Made by a program: the position numbers and the translations under genes. Shown here piece by piece: positions 1 through 6,638 of a stretch of 41,270 nt of DNA (its first letter is position 1; each line of letters starts with the position of its first letter). Source of the DNA: Desulfotignum sp032250905 (GTDB lineage Bacteria > Desulfobacterota > Desulfobacteria > Desulfobacterales > Desulfobacteraceae); assembly GCA_032250905.1 (NCBI GenBank), contig JAVVEQ010000037.1:1-41270 (forward strand). Reading direction: 5' to 3'. The notes under the pieces are model-generated. The model had not been told where the DNA came from. It searched no databases and saw only the letters and a list, made by a program, of their open reading frames with translations.

Positions 1-65
1 CATTTTTATCGGCTAAATAAAAAAAATTTGATAATTATGACCATTTTTCCAATTTTGCAAGTGTT

Positions 66-398
66 TCATGTTTTGTTATTATCCTTTTTGTTCCAGGCCT
101 GTCTTCCTATGAAAGGGCATTTCCCATCAGTAGCTGCACGTATTTGAGCCCTTATCCGATTCGCTTCTTCTGCATCTGTGTCCTGCCCTTTCAAATTAAA
201 AGATCGAAACAAAGTGCTTGGATACCACCATCCATCTTGTCCGTTCTCTTTTATGCGTTCAATCAACCATTCAGTAAACCCGCTCTGCCCTCCGCCTATT
301 TCCGCCATTCTATGAGCTGCTTTAGCATCTGCCTTTAGGTAATCTTTCCAATCGGTAACTGAATCATTGATTGCTTTTTTAAGTTCATTGATCAGCAT
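66..398 (-). CDS. Hypothetical protein, 110 aa
   Basis: I do not recognise this family. The start is well supported: an AAGGAG ribosome binding site lies six bases before the ATG at 398. The product is soluble and charged with no signal peptide or membrane segment. The N-terminal half is helical-looking (LINELKKAINDSVTDWKDYL), and the middle has a tryptophan-rich stretch (DGWWYPSTLF, about residues 55-64). The C-terminal third is rich in basic residues (RIRAQIRAATDGKCPFIGRQ). It lies 80 bases downstream of another small leftward gene and both could be one transcript. Base composition is AT-richer than most of the window. Phage- or plasmid-derived accessory origin is possible but not shown. 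Confidence is in the gene, not in a role. Confidence 0.6.
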   Translation of the reverse strand: MLINELKKAINDSVTDWKDYLKADAKAAHRMAEIGGGQSGFTEWLIERIKENGQDGWWYPSTLFRSFNLKGQDTDAEEANRIRAQIRAATDGKCPFIGRQAWNKKDNNKT

Positions 399-478
399 TG
401 TACTCTCCTTTTCAGTTTAAGCGGTTTTTACTTCAACCTCGGTAACAGGAAGAATATCAAAAAATGAAAAATATCCAG

Positions 479-700
479 TTACCATTCAAGCCAGTCATCA
501 TAATCACAATAATCTCCGGGCACGGCCTGCTGTTCCTGTGTCGTTTCATCCGGGGAGAGGTTGGTTTCTTTTCCAATGGGTTCAAAAGAAGTGCCGTAGA
601 AAAAAGCGGCAGCCGTATTCATGTTATCTTTGGATGAACCGGCCTTGGTTTTATCCGGATACAGGAGATTGAAAATCATCAGCAAAAATAGCTCAACCAT
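479..700 (-). CDS. Hypothetical small protein, 73 aa, hydrophobic N-terminus and acidic tail
   Basis: The frame is open from an ATG at 712, but GGAGG at 706-710 sits five bases before the next in-frame ATG at 700. I therefore place the start at 700. The N-terminus is hydrophobic (VELFLLMIFNLLY) and could insert in or lie on the membrane. The remainder is polar, and the last residues are strongly acidic and aromatic (DYCDYDDWLEW). I recognise no domain. It is transcribed away from the WYL regulator at 849 and shares with it the spacer carrying an inverted-repeat array, so it is a plausible target of that regulator. The next gene downstream (66-398) may be co-transcribed. Confidence 0.5.
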   Translation of the reverse strand: MVELFLLMIFNLLYPDKTKAGSSKDNMNTAAAFFYGTSFEPIGKETNLSPDETTQEQQAVPGDYCDYDDWLEW

Positions 701-752
701 GATTGCCTCCATTAAATTGTTGTCTTATCCTGATTTTTTTAATAATTCAAGA

Positions 753-799
753 GTGTGACAGATCCGGTCACACTGTTACAATTTTTTTTGTGACCGGAT
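753..799. promoter_or_regulatory. Operator-like inverted-repeat array between divergent genes
   Basis: GTGTGAC (753-759) and GTCACAC (767-773) form a perfect 7-base inverted repeat with a 7-base spacer. The right arm is also part of ATCCGGTCACA (762-772), which is perfectly mirrored by TGTGACCGGAT (789-799) across 16 bases. Three half-sites of the type GTGAC/GTCAC thus alternate in orientation within 47 bases. They sit in the spacer between the leftward 73-aa gene and the rightward WYL regulator, which suits autoregulation and control of the divergent genes. A terminator is less likely because the longer repeat has a 16-base loop and no following T-run of note on either strand. Confidence 0.55.
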
Positions 800-848
800 A
801 ATTTTGCAATGATATAGGCAACACCATTTTTCACTAGGGAGCCCGGAT

Positions 849-1823
849 ATGGCCAGGGGAGACCAGCTAGGACGGCAGTGGAAAATTCTCCAGATGCTGA
901 TCGATGCAAAAACCGGCAGATCTGTTGCCGATATTGCAGACTGGCTGGAATGCCATACCCGGACGGTTTACCGGGATCTTATTGCCCTCCAGACCGCGGG
1001 ATTTCCCATCTACGATGAAAAACAGGGCGGCAAAAGCCTGTGGTTCATGCTGGAATCCCGGAAAAGCATCTCCATGCCACTGTCCATGACCGAGCTGACA
1101 GCCCTGTATTTTGGCAGGGATTTTTTGAATATCCTCAAGGACTCGGTTTTTCATGATTCCCTGAAATCCTTGTCCGGCAAGATCAAAGAAACCCTTCCGG
1201 AGCACTACCAGTCCTTTCTTGAACGGTTTGAAACCAATTTCAGGGTCCGGCAGCAGCCGTACAAGCATTATACGGATGTGGACGAAATCATAAACAAAAT
1301 CAACACGGCGATCGATGAAAAAAAATGCATCGATATCTCCTATTTCACGGTCAGCCGGCAAACCAACTCCCAACGCCGGGTGGCCCCTTATAACATCTGG
1401 TTTGACAACGGCACCTTCTACATGACCGGCCATTGCCTTCTGCGCAAAGAGATCCGGACATTCGCCTGTGACAGGATCAGGGACATTGCAGTGTCTGATG
1501 AGTTTTTCAAGGCCCCTGACGATTTTGAGATCGACAGTTATCTCCAATCCAGCTTCGGGGTGTTTCATGGCAGGATGACCCGGGTGAAAATCTGGTTTTC
1601 CCCTGAAGCGGCCATGCACATCAAGGAACGGCAGTGGCATGCCTCCCAGGAAATCATCGACCAGCCGGACGGGTCGATCATTTTTTCGGCGGAAACCGCC
1701 GGCATTCATGATATCCGGATCTGGGTACTCAGCTGGGGGGCCAACGCCAGAGTGCTGGCGCCTGAAAGCCTGAAAGAGATGATCAAATCAGAGGTTGAAG
1801 CCCTCAACCGGCTCTATGAATGA
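849..1823 (+). CDS. WYL-domain transcriptional regulator (YafY/DeoR-like HTH)
   Basis: This 324-aa protein has the usual layout and length of WYL regulators. An N-terminal winged HTH covers about residues 8-65, with DIADWLECHTRTVYRDLIAL as recognition region. A linker follows, then a WYL domain at about 140-210 (basic RRVAPYNIWFDNGTFYMTGH followed by RTFACDRIRDI). A C-terminal extension resembling the WCX domain (about 230-320) ends the protein. The ATG at 849 follows GGGAG. Such proteins bind DNA as dimers and sense a ligand or nucleic acid through the WYL fold. Here the likely operator is the inverted-repeat array just upstream at 753-799. The genes it controls are not certain; the divergent small genes are the first candidates and the hydrolase at 1942 is another. 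Confidence 0.88.
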   Translation: MARGDQLGRQWKILQMLIDAKTGRSVADIADWLECHTRTVYRDLIALQTAGFPIYDEKQGGKSLWFMLESRKSISMPLSMTELTALYFGRDFLNILKDSVFHDSLKSLSGKIKETLPEHYQSFLERFETNFRVRQQPYKHYTDVDEIINKINTAIDEKKCIDISYFTVSRQTNSQRRVAPYNIWFDNGTFYMTGHCLLRKEIRTFACDRIRDIAVSDEFFKAPDDFEIDSYLQSSFGVFHGRMTRVKIWFSPEAAMHIKERQWHASQEIIDQPDGSIIFSAETAGIHDIRIWVLSWGANARVLAPESLKEMIKSEVEALNRLYE

Positions 1824-1863
1824 ACGGTTCAGGGATCACATCAAATCTGAGGGAGCATTTCCA

Positions 1864-1877
1864 GGAACAGCTGTTCC
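1864..1877. promoter_or_regulatory. 14-base perfect palindrome upstream of hydrolase gene
   Basis: GGAACAGCTGTTCC is a perfect palindrome, 65 bases before the start of the YheT-type hydrolase and 41 bases after the WYL gene. Its core has the GAAC-N4-GTTC form known for the LexA box of Gram-positive and some other bacteria, so a regulator binding site is possible. It could also be part of a weak terminator for the WYL gene, since A-rich DNA follows, but there is no T-run on the plus strand. Confidence 0.3.
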
Positions 1878-1941
1878 AGGTTGAAAAAAAACACGGATGG
1901 TTATAGATAGGCATATCCAAAAATAATGCTGGAAAAAGGAT

Positions 1942-2904
1942 ATGAACAAGCCCATTTACCGTCCGCCGCCGCTGCTTGGCAACGGCCATGTCCAGACCAT
2001 TTTCCCGGTCCTGCTCCGGACCGTTCAGGATGTGACCTATACCCGGGAGCGGATATCCACCTGGGATAACGATTTTCTTGATCTGGACTGGTCCTGTCAG
2101 GGATCGGACCGCCTGGTCGTGATTTCCCACGGCCTGGAGGGAAATACCAGCCGAAACTACGTCAAGGGCATGGTCCGGGCGATGAACCTGGCCGGATGGG
2201 ATGCCCTGGCCTGGAATTACCGGGGGTGCAGCGGAGAACCCAACCGTCAGCTGCGCTCCTACCACAACGGGGCCACAGACGATCTGGACTGGGTGATCCA
2301 GTACGCCGCTGAATCACGGTCCTATGACCAGATCTCCCTGATCGGTTTCAGCCTGGGAGGAAACCTGACACTGGTTTACTTAGGCCGGGACAAGGTCCAT
2401 CCGAACGTGTCAAAAGCCGTGGTCTTTTCCGTGCCATGCGACCTGGCAGCCAGTGCCCGAAAACTGGCCCGTCCGGTCAACACCATTTACATGAGGCGGT
2501 TCCTGAAAGACCTCCACCATAAAATTAAAGAGAAATGCAAACTGCTTTGCCACCCGCTCCTGGATGATACCGGATATGAAAAAATAAAAGACTTCAAAGG
2601 GTTTGACGACCGGTACACCGCGCCGATGCATGGGTTTAAAGACGCCGAAGACTACTGGCATTCCTGCTCAAGTCTTCAGTTCATTGAATCCATAAAGCAT
2701 CCCTGCCTGATCATCAATGCCGTGAATGATCCGTTTCTGGCCAAGGAATGCTTTCCCGTGGCCCAGGCTGAAAACAACCCGTTTGTCACACTGAAAACAC
2801 CTGCATCCGGCGGACATGTGGGATTTATTGCCTTCAACCACAGCGGCAGATACTGGTCCGAAATCCAGGCCGTAGAATTTTTGTCTCCAGTGAATGACCG
2901 TTGA
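1942..2904 (+). CDS. YheT-family alpha/beta hydrolase
   Basis: The 320-aa protein begins with the family hallmark PPPLLGNGHVQTIFP and follows with an alpha/beta-hydrolase core. The nucleophile elbow GFSLGGN (about residues 135-141) supplies the serine, NAVNDPFL near residue 255 the acid and SGGHVGF near residue 290 the histidine. The oxyanion/early motif is SHGLEGN. Length fits the YheT/ABHD1-3 family (about 320-340 aa). Members are putative esterases or carboxylesterases whose bacterial substrates are poorly defined. No signal peptide is visible, so it is cytosolic. The ATG follows AAGGAT. It is not part of an obvious operon: the next gene starts 389 bases downstream. Confidence 0.88.
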   Translation: MNKPIYRPPPLLGNGHVQTIFPVLLRTVQDVTYTRERISTWDNDFLDLDWSCQGSDRLVVISHGLEGNTSRNYVKGMVRAMNLAGWDALAWNYRGCSGEPNRQLRSYHNGATDDLDWVIQYAAESRSYDQISLIGFSLGGNLTLVYLGRDKVHPNVSKAVVFSVPCDLAASARKLARPVNTIYMRRFLKDLHHKIKEKCKLLCHPLLDDTGYEKIKDFKGFDDRYTAPMHGFKDAEDYWHSCSSLQFIESIKHPCLIINAVNDPFLAKECFPVAQAENNPFVTLKTPASGGHVGFIAFNHSGRYWSEIQAVEFLSPVNDR

Positions 2905-3293
2905 CTTTCTCCCGGGTAACCGATGGTATTTATACCTGGGAAATTCCCGGTTCTTGAGCGCTTCGGGGAAGCATCGATCAATGCCGATGTTCTCCCACAA
3001 CCATTTTAAGCAGCAGAGTCCCGCCGGCCGCCTGACCACATTTTACCTTATTTTCGATTTCTCTTTTTTCTCGTTCAGGTATTCAAATCCGGGGTTTTTA
3101 AGCTGATTTAAGAGCAAACTCTGGATGAATCAACAATATTGCCTGGTCAAAAAGCGAGGCCTGTGCTACTGTTCTTTTTCGCATTTTTTGGGTCTTTTTT
3201 GATGATAGTAAAATTCTAACATATTGTTTTTATATGATTTTATTTTTATTTTCTACAGCAATTGTTTAGACAAATAATACGAAAGGATCAAAG
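2905..3293. other. 389-base intergenic region, AT-rich in its second half
   Basis: No convincing gene lies here. A 70-codon open frame (2894-3106) overlaps the hydrolase end and has no ribosome binding site or recognisable content. Two small palindromes adjoin each other just after the hydrolase stop: GGTAT-TT-ATACC (2925-2936) and GGGAA-A-TTCCC (2938-2948). Neither is followed by a T-run, so termination there is doubtful. From about 3100 the DNA becomes AT-rich and leads into the AT-rich gene at 3294, whose AAGGA ribosome binding site lies in its last bases. Confidence 0.4.
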
Positions 3294-3857
3294 ATGGATT
3301 TAATTAAGAATAATGCTGCATATGTTCATCCAACAGCACAGACGTATGGCAAGATAGAATTATGTTCCGGTTCATCATTGTGGGCGTATAGTGTAATACG
3401 ATCAGAAATGTACGAAGTGAAAATTGGAGAGAAAACAAATATCCAGGATTTTGTCATGATTCACATTGGGAACACAAAAGGGACCACTATTGGAAGCCAC
3501 TGCTCAATAACCCATCATTGCACCCTTCACGGTTGTGTCATTGGCGATAATTCTCTTATCGGTATCAACTCTACCATAATGGATGATTGTCAGGTTGGGA
3601 ATAACTGTATTGTTGCCGGCCATACATTTTTACCACAAGGGACGGTGATACCAGACAACTCGATTGTTGTCGGGAGTCCTGGCAAAGTGATTAAGAATAG
3701 AAATAACTATATTGCTAATTGTATGGTTGCAAATTTTTATTATGAAAATGCATTGGCTTATGCCCAGGGCAATCATCGGAGATGGTCTGATCCCGAGTTT
3801 ATTGAAAAAATGAAAAACCTGGAAACCCGGCTTAAAGGTGAGGTAGACGCGTATTGA
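3294..3857 (+). CDS. Gamma-carbonic-anhydrase-like hexapeptide-repeat protein
   Basis: The 187-aa protein is a left-handed beta-helix of hexapeptide repeats, as in the YrdA/PaaY/CaiE group. The three expected zinc-binding histidines are visible in MIHIG, THHC and LHGC. The order of elements (HPTAQTYGKIEL at the start, VIPDNSIVVGSPGKVI near 125-140) matches the family, and a helical tail with FYYENALAYAQG follows. Carbonic anhydrase activity is possible but many members lack it or act as acyl-CoA-linked proteins. The gene is clearly AT-richer than its neighbours: a hand-counted 60-base sample (3361-3420) has 24 G or C, against 41 in a sample from the preceding hydrolase gene (2221-2280). This suggests acquisition from elsewhere. 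A second, frameshifted member of the superfamily lies at 15612-16140. Confidence 0.85.
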   Translation: MDLIKNNAAYVHPTAQTYGKIELCSGSSLWAYSVIRSEMYEVKIGEKTNIQDFVMIHIGNTKGTTIGSHCSITHHCTLHGCVIGDNSLIGINSTIMDDCQVGNNCIVAGHTFLPQGTVIPDNSIVVGSPGKVIKNRNNYIANCMVANFYYENALAYAQGNHRRWSDPEFIEKMKNLETRLKGEVDAY

Positions 3858-3883
3858 AATGACCTTTAAAAAAGGAATCTGCC

Positions 3884-4912
3884 ATGTTTTCACTTCCCTT
3901 TGAGCAGGGACCGATCCGGCCGGTGGACGAGGCTGACAGCCTTCTGATCCGCACCACGCGGGGATGCCCCTGGAACCGCTGTTCCTTCTGCTCACTGTAC
4001 GACACCATGAAGTTTTCCATTCGCCCGGTGGCGGAGATCAAGAAGGACATATGGGCAGCAAGGGACTATTTTGGGGGCCACCCGTTTGCCACCTGCTTTC
4101 TCCAGGACGGGGACAGTTTTGTCATGCGGACAAAGAACCTTATTGAGATCCTTGAAACCCTGAGAAAAGCGTTTCCTTCGCTCAGGCAGATCAGCTCATA
4201 CGGCCGTGCCCAGACCATGGTGAAAAAATCTTCCCAGGCCATCAAAGAGATCTGCGATGCCGGCCTGAACAAGTTATACTGCGGCATGGAATCCGGTTCC
4301 CGCGAAGTACTGGAAAAAATCAGGAAAGGTATCACCCCGGAATCCATCCTCCAGTCCGCCCGCATGGCCCGGCAGGCCGGCATGCACACCACCCAGTTCA
4401 TCATCCTGGGACTGGGGGGGACTGAACTGTCTGAGACCCACGCCCTGGAGACCGCCCGGGTGCTCAGTGAGATCAACCCGGATCATATCCGGGTGCTGAC
4501 CATCGGGGTCAAGCCGGGCACAGACCTGGACCGGCAGATGACACAGGGCGAATGGACACGGCCTTCAGAAGCGGCCATGATCGCCGAACAGCGGCTGCTT
4601 TTTGAACACCTGGAAGGCATTGACAGCCATTATGCCAACCACCACAGCGTGGATCTGCTGCTGGAGATCCGGGGGCAGCTGCCCGCAGATCGGCAGCTGC
4701 TGCTGGGTATCATGGACCGGTTTCTCTCCATGTCCGAATCCATGCAGACCCATTTCATTATGGGGCGACGGCTGGGCTATTACCGGACCCTGGATGACCC
4801 GGCCAGCGAACCGGACTCCCTTTTTGTTGAAAAACAGGTCAAAAAAGCCCTGGCATCGGGCCACGGAAACCTTGAGGAAATCTTTCATCATCTTCGGACA
4901 CGGGTCATCTGA
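3884..4912 (+). CDS. Radical SAM protein
   Basis: This 342-aa protein carries the motif RGCPWNRCSFCS (about residues 26-37), a CX4CX2C variant seen in a recognised subgroup of radical SAM enzymes. It binds the [4Fe-4S] cluster that cleaves S-adenosylmethionine. Further radical SAM features follow: LQDGDSF near residue 75, a GMESGSREVLEKIRKGIT stretch near 135-155 (the usual fourth/fifth strand region) and FIILGLGG near 170. There is no B12-binding or SPASM domain, so it is the minimal HemN/Elp3-like core plus a helical tail. The substrate is unknown. AAGGAA precedes the ATG, 26 bases after the preceding stop. A small zinc-ribbon gene follows 88 bases downstream in the same direction. Confidence 0.85.
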   Translation: MFSLPFEQGPIRPVDEADSLLIRTTRGCPWNRCSFCSLYDTMKFSIRPVAEIKKDIWAARDYFGGHPFATCFLQDGDSFVMRTKNLIEILETLRKAFPSLRQISSYGRAQTMVKKSSQAIKEICDAGLNKLYCGMESGSREVLEKIRKGITPESILQSARMARQAGMHTTQFIILGLGGTELSETHALETARVLSEINPDHIRVLTIGVKPGTDLDRQMTQGEWTRPSEAAMIAEQRLLFEHLEGIDSHYANHHSVDLLLEIRGQLPADRQLLLGIMDRFLSMSESMQTHFIMGRRLGYYRTLDDPASEPDSLFVEKQVKKALASGHGNLEEIFHHLRTRVI

Positions 4913-5000
4913 CAATGGGATCATCTTTTTAGCTGCCTGCGATGGCACACCATCAAAAACATCCTCAATCCCAGCAGACTCAAACTAAGAGAGGGACATC

Positions 5001-5180
5001 ATGAAAAAAACCATTACAGAAATACCCTTTGAAAAGGAATTTCGGATCTGCCCCGTCTGCGGATATCAGGACGGCTTTCATTCCATGTTGAAACAGGAAA
5101 AAGACCATATCCAGTGGCTTTTTATCTGTCCTTCATGCCACGAAATTTTTGACATCGGACACAGGCTGGACCGGTTATGA
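5001..5180 (+). CDS. Small zinc-ribbon protein, 59 aa
   Basis: A short open frame runs from ATG at 5001 to TGA at 5178-5180, preceded by GAGAGGGA about six bases before the start. The product has two CXXC knuckles, CPVCG at residues 17-21 and CPSCH at residues 43-47. They are separated by 22 residues, and together they should bind one zinc ion. Between them lie polar and aromatic residues (HIQWLF). It lies in line with the radical SAM gene and could be co-transcribed with it. No family name can be given; such proteins often act as protein- or nucleic-acid-binding accessories. Two regularly spaced CXXC pairs and a good ribosome binding site make a real gene likely. Confidence 0.65.
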   Translation: MKKTITEIPFEKEFRICPVCGYQDGFHSMLKQEKDHIQWLFICPSCHEIFDIGHRLDRL

Positions 5181-5219
5181 ACTTTATCTGTCAAGGCGGC
5201 AGATAACGCCTGTCCGGTT

Positions 5220-6023
5220 TCAAGAGACAGGGACTGCGTCCAGAACCAGATACGGGATTGTCAGGCGGATATGGCCGGTCTGGCATGCCATCCTGTTCAG
5301 CCGCTCTTGGATCCGGACAAAGACGGCCTCCTGCCTGTCCGGTGGCACCAGGCTTTTCCAGCCATCCAGAAAAAAATTCCGGATCAGGTAATGACCCAAC
5401 AGGGTGGTGCCGTCGGCAAAGCGCATGGAAAAGCGGTCTTCAATGACCTGCCGGACCGCAAATCCGCAGGTGTGAAGCACTGTTTCCAGCATCTTTCTGG
5501 ACAGCCGTTTCCTGTAAATCTGATCCTGGATTTTTGCCACGGATTCACCCAGGCCCTGTTCCAGGAGAACCTGTTCAAACAACTGGTAAAACTCGGCCAT
5601 GGTCTGCTCGGTGTTCACGGCAATCACCAGCTGCCCTTCCGGCTTCATGACCCTCCGGCACTCCATGAATGTCTGATGAACATCCGCCACATTGTTGGTG
5701 CCGTTGTTGGAGACCACCAGGTCGACTGACTGTGCGCCAAAAGGCAGTGCTTCTGCCGTTCCCTGCACGGCATGCACGCCGGGCAGCCGGTACATCTGCT
5801 TCTTGTAAGCAAGCCGCGCCAGGGGCCGGGCCAGGGGGTCCAGCCCGATACACCGGCTGGTCTCCCCGAACCGGGATGCGATCTCGATGATGGGAAATCC
5901 CTCCCCACAGCCAATATCCAGCACCGTCACATGCTTCCTGAACTGAAGGGTGTCCAGCAGTGTCAAGCCGAACGGTGCCGACCACAGGGGCAGTTCATCC
6001 ATAAACACATTGAAATCATTCAC
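5220..6023 (-). CDS. SAM-dependent class I methyltransferase
   Basis: The start codon is GTG at 6023, chosen because GGAGG (complement at 6031-6035) lies seven bases upstream. The 267-aa product has a Rossmann methyltransferase domain. Motif I is VLDIGCGEGFPI (about residues 33-44). An acidic residue ending strand 2 is in GLDPLARP, and motif II/III-like GTAEALPFGAQSVDLVVSNN follows at about 90-110. RVMKPEGQLVIAVN follows near 125-138. It resembles the UbiE/Methyltransf_11 group. The C-terminal half is helical and probably confers substrate choice. The substrate cannot be read from the sequence. It is the last leftward gene below the RHS cluster but is separated from it by 156 bases, so it need not share its function. 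Confidence 0.85.
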   Translation of the reverse strand: MNDFNVFMDELPLWSAPFGLTLLDTLQFRKHVTVLDIGCGEGFPIIEIASRFGETSRCIGLDPLARPLARLAYKKQMYRLPGVHAVQGTAEALPFGAQSVDLVVSNNGTNNVADVHQTFMECRRVMKPEGQLVIAVNTEQTMAEFYQLFEQVLLEQGLGESVAKIQDQIYRKRLSRKMLETVLHTCGFAVRQVIEDRFSMRFADGTTLLGHYLIRNFFLDGWKSLVPPDRQEAVFVRIQERLNRMACQTGHIRLTIPYLVLDAVPVS

Positions 6024-6179
6024 CGGCAGACCTCCGTTGCCCTCAGCTGTTTCCTTTTATTTGAAACGAAATTACGATACCACAGTTCATGGATTGCGTC
6101 CACATCGCCGCTGCCCCTCGGGTCCGGGGAGAACTGGATGGTTTTAAACGCTTCGGCTGATCTTAACTTTTTCACGCAC

Positions 6180-6638
6180 CTATTCCACTCTGGTGAATAA
6201 TTCCGGATTCAACCCATCGTGAGTTCCCTCCATGCCACGGGCAAGCTCGAGAACCGTATCCAGCCCCCGTGAATAATCCGGGTCTAAACGGACAAAATAT
6301 CGATCCGGCAAAAAGGGAAGATGCCACACTTTAGGGGCCGGGCCGATGATGGTCACGACCGTTCCTGTCGGAATTTCACAGATAAACGCGACATAGACGG
6401 TTTTGGCACTCCTTTCTGCATCCAGATATGCCCGCGCTGTTTTATGGCTGATTTTCCTGTTGTCAAGATTGTAATATGAAGCCATCACATAAACCGGGCG
6501 TATGGTTTTGTATCGGCTTCCAGATGTGAGTTTGTCCTTTTCATCTTTAGAGTTACAGGAAGCACTTCCCATCCCTAAGACTATCAGGAAGATGAAGATG
6601 AATTGACTTATTTCATGACTGAATTTGTTTTTTTGCAT
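6180..6638 (-). CDS. Small exported protein overlapping the RHS 3' end; candidate immunity or partner protein
   Basis: The 152-aa product starts with a polar stretch, a hydrophobic segment (FIFIFLIVLGMG) and then SASCNSK. This looks like a secretion signal, and possibly a lipoprotein signal with a weak lipobox. The mature part is small and mostly beta-like (VVTIIGPAPKVW, DRYFVRLDPDYSRG). I do not recognise it. Its first codons overlap the last 31 bases of the 1864-aa RHS gene in another frame, so translation is probably coupled. In RHS loci a small gene directly after the variable tail usually encodes immunity to that tail; export to the periplasm or membrane would fit a toxin met there. That role is inference from position only. 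Samples of 60 bases here (6241-6300, 6421-6480) have 30 and 24 G or C, below the RHS core. Confidence 0.7.
   Translation of the reverse strand: MQKNKFSHEISQFIFIFLIVLGMGSASCNSKDEKDKLTSGSRYKTIRPVYVMASYYNLDNRKISHKTARAYLDAERSAKTVYVAFICEIPTGTVVTIIGPAPKVWHLPFLPDRYFVRLDPDYSRGLDTVLELARGMEGTHDGLNPELFTRVE

Noticed and set aside
867..1709. 280-codon open frame opposite the WYL regulator
   Set aside because: It is the antisense of a clear WYL protein, has no ribosome binding site of note and no recognisable domain; GC-rich codons keep several frames open.
849..1823. WYL regulator as part of a phage defence island
   Set aside because: No restriction, BREX, CBASS, Cas or similar genes are nearby; the neighbours are metabolic or unknown.
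2894..3106. 70-codon frame after the YheT-type hydrolase
   Set aside because: It overlaps the hydrolase end, lacks a ribosome binding site and runs through the two small palindromes.
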